Notes under the pieces: generated by a model | Databases searched by the model: none | Seen by the model: only the letters and a program-made list of their open reading frames with translations | Told to the model about the DNA's origin: nothing | Position numbers and translations under genes: made by a program | Origin: Sphingomonas qomolangmaensis | GTDB lineage: Bacteria; Pseudomonadota; Alphaproteobacteria; Sphingomonadales; Sphingomonadaceae | Assembly (NCBI RefSeq): GCF_024496245.1 | Contig: NZ_CP101740.1 | Location: 434,001-498,000, forward strand | Length of the DNA: 64,000 bases | Direction of reading: 5' to 3' | In this document: in pieces, positions 56,995-64,000 of the stretch | Layout: every line of letters starts with the position of its first letter | How positions within the stretch are numbered: position 1 is the first letter of the stretch

Positions 56995-58618
56995 AAATCG
57001 CCTCCTTGAAGGGTTCCATGCCGATGCGGCGATAGGTGTCGACGAAGCGCTCGCCCTGTTCGCGGTGCGCGAGATAGACGTCGGTGGCCTTTTCGACCGC
57101 GTCGACGACGCCATCCTCCGAAAAGCCCGGGCCGGTGATCTTGGCGAGGCTGACGTCCTCGGCCCCCGAACCGCCAAACGATAGCTGGTAGTTTTCGAGG
57201 CCTTTCTTGTCGACGCCAAGGATGCCGATATGGCCGGCATGGTGATGGCCGCAGGCGTTGATGCAGCCCGAGATCTTGAGCTTCAATTCGCCCAATTCGC
57301 GCTGGCGATCGAGATCGGCGAAGCGCTCGGCGATCTTCTGCGCGACCGGGATCGAGCGCGCATTGGCGAGGCTGCAATAATCGAGGCCGGGGCAGGCGAT
57401 GATGTCGCTGATCAGGTCGAGATTGGCCTCGGCCAGCCCCGCCTCGTGCAGCGCCTGCCATACCGCGTACAGATCGGCCTTGCGGACATGCGGCAGGACG
57501 ATGTTCTGCGCGTGGGTGACGCGCAGTTCGTCGAAGCTGTAGCGCTGCGCAAGATCGGCCATCAGGTCGATCTGGTCGGCGCTGGCGTCGCCCGGAATGC
57601 CGCCCGCGGGCTTCAGGCTGATCGTCGCGATCGCATGGCCCGGCTGCTTGTGCTGCTTGACGTTCTGGTCGAGCCACACCGCGAAATCGGGATCGCTGCG
57701 ATCGAGCGTGTCGGGTGCGTCGCCGGCGAAGGCCGGCGGTGCGAAGAACGCCTTGATCCGCTCGAACTCGGCGGCGGGCGGGTCGATTCCAAGCGCCTTG
57801 ACCGCGACGAACTCTTCCTCGACCTGGCGGCGATATTCGTCGGCGCCGATCTCGTGGACCAGGATCTTGATCCGCGCCTTGTAGATATTGTCGCGGCGGC
57901 CGTAGCGATTGTACACGCGCAGGCAGGCTTCGAGATAGCTCAGCAAGTCCGATAACGGCACGAATTCGGCGATTTCGGTGGCGATCATCGGGGTACGGCC
58001 CATGCCGCCGCCGACGAACACGCGGGCGCCGTGCGCACCGTCGCGCTCGACGATTTCGATGCCGATATCGTGCAGCCGCATCGCCGCGCGGTCTTCCTTG
58101 GCGGCGATCACCGCGATCTTGAACTTGCGCGGCAGATAGCTGAATTCGGGGTGGAAGCTGCTCCACTGGCGCAGCAATTCCGCCCAGGGGCGCGGATCGG
58201 TGATCTCGTCGGCGGCAGCGCCGGCGAACTGGTCGGACGAGATATTGCGGATGCAATTGCCCGAGGTCTGGATCGCATGCATCTCGACCGTTGCCAGCTC
58301 GGCGAGGATGTCGGGCGTGTCCTCGAGCTTGATCCAGTTGAACTGCAGGTTCTGCCGCGTGGTGAAGTGGCCATAGCCGCGATCATAGTTGCGCGCGATA
58401 TGCCCCAGCATCCGCATCTGCCGGCTGTCGAGCGTGCCATAGGGGATCGCGACGCGCAGCATATACGCGTGGAGCTGCAGATACAGGCCGTTCATGAGCC
58501 GCAGCGGCTTGAACTGGTCCTCGCTCAGCTCGCCCGACAGGCGGCGTTCGACCTGGTCGCGAAACTCGGCGACGCGGGTGTCGACCAAGTTCTGGTCGTA
58601 TTGGTCATATTGGTACAT
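56981..58618 (-). CDS. cysI: Sulfite (or nitrite) reductase haemoprotein, CysI-like
   Basis: The 545-residue protein has the duplicated ferredoxin-like and sirohaem/[4Fe-4S] domains. YGHFTTRQNLQFNWIKL and TSGNCIRNISSDQFAG are in the first half. The cluster and sirohaem ligands follow CPGLDYC (C-x5-C) and SGCINACGHH (C-x3-C). Such proteins reduce sulfite to sulfide with six electrons. Annotation as nitrite reductase is a frequent ambiguity; the cysH, DUF934 and cobA context favours sulfite. No flavoprotein CysJ gene is nearby, so the electron donor is probably a ferredoxin or other protein. Confidence 0.92.
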   Translation of the reverse strand: MYQYDQYDQNLVDTRVAEFRDQVERRLSGELSEDQFKPLRLMNGLYLQLHAYMLRVAIPYGTLDSRQMRMLGHIARNYDRGYGHFTTRQNLQFNWIKLEDTPDILAELATVEMHAIQTSGNCIRNISSDQFAGAAADEITDPRPWAELLRQWSSFHPEFSYLPRKFKIAVIAAKEDRAAMRLHDIGIEIVERDGAHGARVFVGGGMGRTPMIATEIAEFVPLSDLLSYLEACLRVYNRYGRRDNIYKARIKILVHEIGADEYRRQVEEEFVAVKALGIDPPAAEFERIKAFFAPPAFAGDAPDTLDRSDPDFAVWLDQNVKQHKQPGHAIATISLKPAGGIPGDASADQIDLMADLAQRYSFDELRVTHAQNIVLPHVRKADLYAVWQALHEAGLAEANLDLISDIIACPGLDYCSLANARSIPVAQKIAERFADLDRQRELGELKLKISGCINACGHHHAGHIGILGVDKKGLENYQLSFGGSGAEDVSLAKITGPGFSEDGVVDAVEKATDVYLAHREQGERFVDTYRRIGMEPFKEAIYGPA

Positions 58619-58619
58619 C

Positions 58620-58916
58620 TTAGATTACCCAGTTGCCCGCCGACGGATCGGCGGGTTTCAACGTCAGATCGGGGCGTATTGTCGGGCCGAGCGCGCGGAC
58701 GCGGTCCTTGATATGCGCGGGGCGGGGGCCTTCGGGGGTGGCGGTCGCGTCGATCACATAGGGCACGTTGACGCGCCGCGCGGCCTCTTCCTGGCGCGCC
58801 AGTGCTTCGCCCGCCTCGCCGACATCGGCCGAGTCTTCCACGTGCCGCGACCAGCCCGAGCCGGTCCACCACACCACGTCGCCGGTCTTCAGATCATTGC
58901 CGGTCAGTATCTTCAC
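58620..58916 (-). CDS. DUF2849 family protein
   Basis: The 98-residue acidic-to-neutral soluble protein matches DUF2849: KILTGNDLKTGDVVWWTGSG, a central Ala/Glu-rich helix (AGEALARQEEAARRVNVPYVID) and RPAHIKDRVRALGPTIRPDL. Members are found in alphaproteobacterial sulfite reductase operons; no function is established. The GTG start at 58916 overlaps the cobA stop as GTGA. One base separates it from the reductase gene. Confidence 0.85.
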   Translation of the reverse strand: MKILTGNDLKTGDVVWWTGSGWSRHVEDSADVGEAGEALARQEEAARRVNVPYVIDATATPEGPRPAHIKDRVRALGPTIRPDLTLKPADPSAGNWVI

Positions 58917-59701
58917 GCAATATTCTCCGCCACTTTGGCCCAGCGTGCCAATTTGTCCTGCGCGTCCGACAGTTCGACCACTTCGCCCACGACGATGATC
59001 GCGGGGCTGGCCACCTGCTCGCGATCGACCATCGCGCCGAGATCGGCAAGCAAGGTCTTGAGCGCGCGGCTGCCTTCGCAGGTGCCGCGTTCGAGCACCG
59101 CCACCGGCATGTCGGGTGCGACGCCTTCGCCCATCAGCTTTTCCGCAATGTCGCTCGCGGTGGCGACGCCCATGTAGATCACCAGCGTGCGGCCCTGGCC
59201 CGCGAGCCCCGACCAGTCCTGATCGGCGAGCCCCTTGCACTGGCCCGCGACGAAACTCACCGCGCTCGAATGATCGCGGTGCGTCAGCGGCAGCATCGCC
59301 TCGGCTGCGCAACCCAGCGCCGCCGAAACGCCGGGGATCACCTCGACGCGAAGCCCAGCAGCGCGCACCGCCTCGACCTCTTCACCGCCGCGCCCGAAGA
59401 TGAACGGGTCGCCGCCCTTGAGCCGAACGACGATCGCGCCCGTCTTCACATGCGCGACGATCAGCGCGTTGATGCCGTCCTGCGGCACGGTGTGGCGCGC
59501 GCGCTTCTTGGCGACCGAGATGCGCTGTGCCCCGGCGGGCGCCAGATCGAGCACGCGCGGATCGACCAGGCCGTCGTGGATGACGATATCGGCCGATCGC
59601 AGCGCTTCGACCGCGCGAACGGTGAGCAGCCCGGGGTCGCCGGGGCCGGCGCCGACCAGGATGACGCGTCCGCGCGCGGTAGGATCGAGGAGACTTGCCA
59701 T
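58913..59701 (-). CDS. cobA: Uroporphyrinogen-III C-methyltransferase (CobA/SUMT)
   Basis: The 262-residue SAM-dependent methylase makes precorrin-2, the entry to sirohaem (and B12). VILVGAGPGDPGLLTVRAVEAL, DGLVDPRVLDL, VVRLKGGDPFIFGRGGEE and VIPGVSAALG are SUMT motifs; PLTHRDHSSAVSFVAG completes the set. It lacks the CysG oxidase/chelatase half. As the first gene of the operon it supplies sirohaem precursor for the sulfite reductase. It could also compete with BchH for tetrapyrrole flux in this phototroph. Confidence 0.95.
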   Translation of the reverse strand: MASLLDPTARGRVILVGAGPGDPGLLTVRAVEALRSADIVIHDGLVDPRVLDLAPAGAQRISVAKKRARHTVPQDGINALIVAHVKTGAIVVRLKGGDPFIFGRGGEEVEAVRAAGLRVEVIPGVSAALGCAAEAMLPLTHRDHSSAVSFVAGQCKGLADQDWSGLAGQGRTLVIYMGVATASDIAEKLMGEGVAPDMPVAVLERGTCEGSRALKTLLADLGAMVDREQVASPAIIVVGEVVELSDAQDKLARWAKVAENIA

Positions 59702-59778
59702 GTAGGGTAAATGGTCGCTCGGTGGGGTACGGGCAACCGATGTTGCTTTGGGGCGGGGGAAGGGATTCTTTCCCTGGC

Positions 59779-60354
59779 CTATTCCGCGTCGTATTCCTCG
59801 GTCGGGATGCGGCGCTGCCAGACGATCGCGGGCAGGGCGATGCGTTGCCCCGCGCTGCCGTCCCATTCGACCGCGAACCCTGCCGCGCGCAACGCCGCGC
59901 TCACCGCCTCGCCGACCGCCAGGCCGGCCGCCGGATCGTCGCCCAGCGCACCGAAGGCGATCTCTAGCCCGTCGCCGTCGATCGCGGCTTCGACGTCCTG
60001 GCCGTGGAAGAAGCAATAGCCGCGATAGGTACCCTCGGGCTCCTCGGCGACGACCTCGCCCACATCGTCATGCCCGTCGGCGATCGTGTATCCGGCGTGC
60101 TGCAACGCGCAGATGCCGTCGTCGTGCAGCGCTTCGAACACCGCATCGAGCCGGTCGCAATCGGTTTCGGCGGGCCAGGTCGCTTCGGCCGCCAGCTTCT
60201 CGGCGAAGCTGGCGTCGATCGCGGCGCGCAGCGCCTCGACATCGTCGTCGGGCTCGACGATTTCCTCGAGCAGCTCGCGCGCCTCGTCGATCGTGTAGAA
60301 GCCCGACCACGCCCATTTGCGGATCGAATCGAGCGCATATTCCTCGTCGGTCAT
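59779..60354 (-). CDS. Uncharacterised acidic protein (DUF6891-like)
   Basis: The 191-residue acidic soluble protein has the block CDRLDAVFEALHDDGICALQHAGYT and then YRGYCFFHGQDVEAAIDG, which I associate with the DUF6891 family, without certainty. No catalytic motif is clear. The start codon is ATG at 60354; a GTG one codon upstream is possible. It lies nine bases after the astD stop and so may be the second gene of that transcript, with 77 bases before cobA. Confidence 0.65.
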   Translation of the reverse strand: MTDEEYALDSIRKWAWSGFYTIDEARELLEEIVEPDDDVEALRAAIDASFAEKLAAEATWPAETDCDRLDAVFEALHDDGICALQHAGYTIADGHDDVGEVVAEEPEGTYRGYCFFHGQDVEAAIDGDGLEIAFGALGDDPAAGLAVGEAVSAALRAAGFAVEWDGSAGQRIALPAIVWQRRIPTEEYDAE

Positions 60355-60363
60355 CACTGTCCT

Positions 60364-61779
60364 TTAGCTGTCGCGCATGCCGATGCCGATGCTGCCGCGC
60401 GCCTGTTCGGCTTCGCTCGACACCACCGGAAAGGCGCAATAATCCGCCGCATAATAAGCGCTGGGGCGGTGGTTGCCCGACCAGCCGACCCCGCCGAAGG
60501 GTGCCGCCGACGACGCGCCGTTGGTCGGGCGGTTCCAGTTGACGATGCCGGCGCGGATATTTGCCCAGAACTGATCGTATAATTTGGGGTCCTGGCTCAC
60601 CAGGCTCGCCGACAGCCCGTAGCGGGTGTTGTTCGCCTCGGCGATCGCCTGCTCGAACGTATCGGTGCGGATCACCTGTAGGATCGGCCCGAACAGCTCG
60701 ATATCGGGGCGTTCGCTCGCGCCCGTCATGTCGATGAGGCCGGGGGTGAGGAACGGGCGGCCCTCGATCGAGCGCTGGAGATAGCGGATCGGCCGGCCGC
60801 CGCTGGTCGACAGCGCCAGGAAGCTTTCGGTGAGCATGTCGGCGGTATCGTTGTCGATCACCGGCCCCATGAAAGGCTGCGGATCGGCATGCGGTTCGCC
60901 GATGATCAGCCGGCCGACCAGCTTGTTCACTTCCTCGACCAGCGGATCGTATAATTTGGCATCGACGATCAGCCGCCGCGCGGCGGTGCAGCGCTGCCCC
61001 GCGCTGGTGAAGGCCGATTGCACCACCACCACCGCGGCGGCGTAGAGATCGGGGGTCGACCACACCACGATCGGGTTGTTGCCGCCCATTTCGAGCGCGA
61101 GGATCTTTTCGGGCTTGTCGGCAAAGGCGCGATTGAGCGCGAGGCCGGTGCGCGCCGATCCGGTGAATAACAGCCCGTCGATATCGGGATGGCCCGCCAG
61201 CGCCTTGCCCTCCTCGGGGCCGCCGAGCAGCAGCCGTACGGTGTTTTCGGGCACGCCCGCGGCGCGATAGCAATCGATCAGGAACGCGCCGACCGCGGGG
61301 GTCTTTTCCGACGGCTTGAACACCACCGCATTGCCCGCGAGCAGCGCGGGGACGATGTGGCCGTTGGGCAGATGCGCGGGGAAATTATACGGACCAAGCA
61401 CCGCGAGCACGCCATGCGGCTTGTGGCGCAGCGCCAGCCGCGCGCCCATCTGCGCTTCGATCCGGCGCTGCCCGGTGCGCTCGGAAAAGGCGGTGACCGA
61501 AATATCGACCTTGGCGACTACAGTGTCGACTTCGGTACGCGCTTCCCAGAGCGGCTTGCCGGTCTCGCGCGCGATCAGGTCGGCAAAGGCTTCGTGCTTG
61601 CTGCGCACGACATTGGCGAAGCGGCGCAGCGTCTCGATGCGGAAGGCGAGCGGACGCGCGGCCCATTCGGACCAGCCGGCGCGCGCGGCGGCGACCTCGG
61701 CATCGGCATCGCCCGCCACCCCCTGCCACAGCACTGCGCCGGTCGCCGGCTCGGTCGAAAAAAGGTCCTGTCCGGCCAC
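60364..61779 (-). CDS. astD: Succinylglutamate-semialdehyde dehydrogenase (AstD-like)
   Basis: The 471-residue aldehyde dehydrogenase contains GPYNFPAHLPNGHIVPALLAGN, FTGSARTGLALNR, catalytic Glu in LALEMGGNNP and catalytic Cys in SAGQRCTAARRL. GASSAAPFGGVGWSGNHRPSAYYAADYCAFPV is the AstD-type C-terminus. It oxidises N-succinylglutamate semialdehyde in arginine succinyltransferase degradation. Other ast genes are not adjacent. The start is uncertain: GTG at 61779 has AAGAAGG upstream; TTG at 61803 would add eight residues. Specificity within the ALDH family is moderately certain. Confidence 0.85.
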   Translation of the reverse strand: MAGQDLFSTEPATGAVLWQGVAGDADAEVAAARAGWSEWAARPLAFRIETLRRFANVVRSKHEAFADLIARETGKPLWEARTEVDTVVAKVDISVTAFSERTGQRRIEAQMGARLALRHKPHGVLAVLGPYNFPAHLPNGHIVPALLAGNAVVFKPSEKTPAVGAFLIDCYRAAGVPENTVRLLLGGPEEGKALAGHPDIDGLLFTGSARTGLALNRAFADKPEKILALEMGGNNPIVVWSTPDLYAAAVVVVQSAFTSAGQRCTAARRLIVDAKLYDPLVEEVNKLVGRLIIGEPHADPQPFMGPVIDNDTADMLTESFLALSTSGGRPIRYLQRSIEGRPFLTPGLIDMTGASERPDIELFGPILQVIRTDTFEQAIAEANNTRYGLSASLVSQDPKLYDQFWANIRAGIVNWNRPTNGASSAAPFGGVGWSGNHRPSAYYAADYCAFPVVSSEAEQARGSIGIGMRDS

Positions 61780-61866
61780 TCGCACGCCTTCTTTATCTGG
61801 CAATCGCTGCTTCTGGCCGGCTTGTGCCGCAAATCGCGGCGCGTTGCCAGCGCAGTGGTTCGCGGC

Positions 61867-63228
61867 TCACGCCAGCGCTTCGCCCATCGCCCGGATCGCG
61901 GCGACCTTGGCGTGGAGCGGCGCCCAATCGTCACGCTCGTCGATTGCCGCCCATAACGCCTCGACCTCCTCGATCGGCATTCCGCAGGCGGGGTCGGCCC
62001 AATGCGCATGATCGCGCGGCTTGCGCGGGGTGTAGCGCGCCAGCAATTCGCGAACCCCGGCAAAGCCTTCGCCATACTGGTCGGGCACCGTTCCGCCGAA
62101 GCTGTCGTGGAAGAACGGATCGATCGCCGTACCGCCCGTGACCAGCGCCTGTTCGAGTGCCTCGACCAGTGCCGCATCGCTGGCATCATCGAGAGGCATC
62201 ACCCCCAACCGCCACAGCATCGCGCGCACGATCTCGATCCGGTAGCGCTCGGCGAAGCGATCGAGCTGAGCAATCAGCGGCGGCGCTTCACTGACGGTGC
62301 GCAGCGCGACCGCGAGCTGCATGCAGTTCCAGTGGATCGCCTCGGGCTGGCGACCGAAGGCGTAGAGCCCGGCATGGTCGAAATAGGCGGCGGTGAAGCT
62401 CGGGTCCCAGCTTTGCGCGAAACGCCACGGGCCGTAATCGAAGCTTTCGCCGGTGACGTTGATATTGTCGGTGTTGAGCACGCCGTGGACGAACCCCGCC
62501 GCCATGTAGCTCGCCGCCAGCCGCGCGGTGCGGTCGACGACATGGCCGAGCAACCGGGCAGGGCCATCGTCGCCTACATCCTCGCCATAGTAATGGCGCA
62601 GCACATAGGCGACCAGCGCCTCCATATGCTCGGCGTCGCGCAGATAGGCGAGCCGCTGGAAGGTGCCGATGCGGATATGCCCGTGGCTGAGGCGCACGAG
62701 CACCGCCGAGCGGGTGGGCGAGGGCTCGTCGCCGCGTTCGAGCGCCTCGCCGGTCTCGATCACCGACAAGGTGCGCGAGGTTTCGACGCCGAGCGCCTCG
62801 AGCATCTCGGTCGCTAGGATTTCGCGCACCGCGCCCTTGAGCGTCAGCCGCCCGTCGCCGAAGCGGCTCCACGGCGTCTGTCCCGATCCCTTGGTGCCCA
62901 GGTCCATCAGCCGCCCGGCATCGTCGCGCAGCTGCGCGTAGAGGAACCCGCGCCCGTCGCCGATATCGGGATTATATTGCCGGAACTGATGCCCGTGATA
63001 GCGCAGCGCCAGCGGGGTATCGAGGCTGCCCGGCAGCGGCGGGAAGCGGGCGAGATGCGCGATCCAGTTGGCATCGCTCCAGCGATCCAGGCCTATGCCG
63101 GCGGCAGCGCGATCGTTGCGGAAGCGCAATATCGTCTGCGGAAAGTCGGCGCCCTGTACCGGATCGTAGAACGCGTCGCCCAGTTCGAGGATCGCGCGTT
63201 CGGGTCGTGCTTGCGTGTCATCGGCCAT
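61867..63228 (-). CDS. selO: SelO/YdiU protein adenylyltransferase
   Basis: The 453-residue pseudokinase-fold enzyme transfers AMP to protein hydroxyls. Motifs are YHGHQFRQYNPDIGDGRG, DLGTKGSGQTPWSRFGDGRL (glycine-rich and catalytic region), LKGAVREILATEML, and GFVHGVLNTDNINVTGESFD with the metal-binding Asn/Asp. In E. coli SelO AMPylates metabolic enzymes in redox stress. The C-terminus here ends MGEALA and lacks the CxxC or Sec tail seen in some members. Divergent from the alpha/beta hydrolase with 18 bases between starts. Confidence 0.92.
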   Translation of the reverse strand: MADDTQARPERAILELGDAFYDPVQGADFPQTILRFRNDRAAAGIGLDRWSDANWIAHLARFPPLPGSLDTPLALRYHGHQFRQYNPDIGDGRGFLYAQLRDDAGRLMDLGTKGSGQTPWSRFGDGRLTLKGAVREILATEMLEALGVETSRTLSVIETGEALERGDEPSPTRSAVLVRLSHGHIRIGTFQRLAYLRDAEHMEALVAYVLRHYYGEDVGDDGPARLLGHVVDRTARLAASYMAAGFVHGVLNTDNINVTGESFDYGPWRFAQSWDPSFTAAYFDHAGLYAFGRQPEAIHWNCMQLAVALRTVSEAPPLIAQLDRFAERYRIEIVRAMLWRLGVMPLDDASDAALVEALEQALVTGGTAIDPFFHDSFGGTVPDQYGEGFAGVRELLARYTPRKPRDHAHWADPACGMPIEEVEALWAAIDERDDWAPLHAKVAAIRAMGEALA

Positions 63229-63246
63229 CCGGCGATATGGGTGGCG

Positions 63247-64000
63247 ATGGCCGCTTCGCGCAACCTTGCCCGCTACACCGATGCCTATTGGTGGTCGAAT
63301 GACGGGCTCCGCCTGCATTATCGCGACTATGCCGGTCCAGCCGACCGGCCCGCGATCCTGTGTATCCCCGGCCTCACGCGCAACGCGCGCGATTTCGAGG
63401 GCGTCGCCGAACGGCTCGCGGGCGAATGGCGGGTGATCGCGGTCGATCTGCGCGGGCGCGGCGAAAGCGCCTATGCGCGCGATCCGATGACCTATGTGCC
63501 GCTGACCTATCTGCAGGATATCGGCCGGCTGGTCGACGAACTTGCACTCGATAGCGTGATCGCGTTCGGCACCTCGCTCGGCGGCATCCTGACGATGCTG
63601 CTCGCGGCGGCGGGGCGGCCGAAGCTGGCAGGCGCGCTGCTCAACGATGTCGGCCCCGAGCTCGACCCGCGCGGGCTGGCGCGGATCCGCGGCTATGTCG
63701 GCAAATCGTCGCAATATCCCACTTGGATGCACGCCGCGCGGACGATCGCAGAGCATAATGCCGACGTCTATCCCGAATATGGCATCGAACAATGGCTGGT
63801 GATGGCCAAGCGGCTGTACAAGCTCACCTCGGGCGGGCGGATCGTCCCCGATTACGACATGAAGATCGCCGAGCCGTTCCGCCTGCCGGGCAACGAGGCT
63901 GGCCCCGATATGTGGGGCGCCTTCCGCCAGCTGAAGCAGGTGCCGACGCTACTGGTGCGCGGCGAGGCGTCGGACATATTGGCGGCGGGGGTGGCCGAGC
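63247..64000 (+). CDS. Alpha/beta hydrolase, C-terminus cut by window edge
   Basis: About 251 residues are visible and the frame remains open at the right edge. LRLHYRDYAG, CIPGLTRNARDFEGVAERL (oxyanion region), VIAVDLRGRGES and AFGTSLGGILTML with nucleophile Ser110 define an alpha/beta hydrolase. LTSGGRIVPDYDMKIAEPF is typical of a sphingomonad subgroup of unknown substrate. The histidine of the triad lies beyond the edge. The ATG at 63247 is 18 bases from the divergent selO start. Confidence 0.85.
   Translation, partial: MAASRNLARYTDAYWWSNDGLRLHYRDYAGPADRPAILCIPGLTRNARDFEGVAERLAGEWRVIAVDLRGRGESAYARDPMTYVPLTYLQDIGRLVDELALDSVIAFGTSLGGILTMLLAAAGRPKLAGALLNDVGPELDPRGLARIRGYVGKSSQYPTWMHAARTIAEHNADVYPEYGIEQWLVMAKRLYKLTSGGRIVPDYDMKIAEPFRLPGNEAGPDMWGAFRQLKQVPTLLVRGEASDILAAGVAE

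Overview
The window is GC-rich, tightly packed chromosomal DNA, and almost certainly comes from an aerobic anoxygenic phototrophic alphaproteobacterium of the Sphingomonadales (Sphingomonas-like). The evidence is a bacteriochlorophyll gene cluster in the order bchFNBHLM-lhaA / aerR-ppsR / bchG-pucC-bchP-tspO, combined with sphingomonad-type housekeeping genes, many 1-4 nt start/stop overlaps, frequent GTG/TTG starts and palindromic intergenic repeats. I saw no tRNA, rRNA, CRISPR array, insertion sequence, prophage or plasmid function. No gene-free stretch exceeds about 300 bases.

Positions 1-16460 are one end of the photosynthesis gene cluster. On the minus strand, bchF, bchN, bchB, bchH, bchL, bchM and lhaA form one overlapping operon that runs off the left edge; puh and puf genes would be expected further left. 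These genes encode Mg-chelatase subunit H, the complete dark-operative protochlorophyllide reductase (L, N, B), the Mg-protoporphyrin methyltransferase and the 3-vinyl hydratase. On the plus strand aerR and ppsR encode a B12-dependent antirepressor and its redox/light repressor. They are followed by bchG, a PucC-type MFS gene, bchP, tspO and an 80-codon membrane ORF that appears to begin at CTG. TGT-N12-AC(A/G) palindromes of the PpsR/CrtJ type lie between bchF and aerR and again ahead of bchG. A bidirectional terminator closes the cluster.

Positions 16470-23260 carry a lipoprotein cytochrome c, a PAS-GGDEF protein, a two-gene operon pairing a DUF1989 protein with a GntA-like (YqcI/YcgG) haem N-oxygenase, a MarR regulator, malate synthase G and a YihY/BrkB membrane protein. 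Positions 23460-35480 carry tamA-tamB, a type I Baeyer-Villiger monooxygenase, and an operon in which a GH15 hydrolase sits between otsB and otsA.

Positions 35500-43700 carry a tripartite RND efflux operon and a Gfo/Idh/MocA oxidoreductase, flanked by two different palindromic repeats, each between convergent genes. Positions 42938-46880 are a sugar-acid catabolism locus: a FadR-type GntR regulator divergent from a sodium/solute symporter, 2-keto-3-deoxygalactonate kinase and 2-keto-3-deoxy-6-phosphogalactonate aldolase.

Positions 46868-64000 hold a tesA/ybbA/ybbP-like module, a dctA-like transporter, a manganese catalase with a canonical EcfG-type promoter and a strong terminator, a DUF1810 protein, a Crp/Fnr regulator, a tandem universal stress protein, an assimilatory sulfate operon (cobA, DUF2849, cysI-like, DUF934, cysH), an uncharacterised protein, an astD-like dehydrogenase, SelO, and the start of an alpha/beta hydrolase cut by the right edge.

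The strongest leads are the PpsR operator architecture, the GntA-like/DUF1989 pair with a near-consensus EcfG promoter, the CTG-started ORF after tspO, and the otsB-GH15-otsA operon. All identities come from reading the translated sequences; no database search was run.
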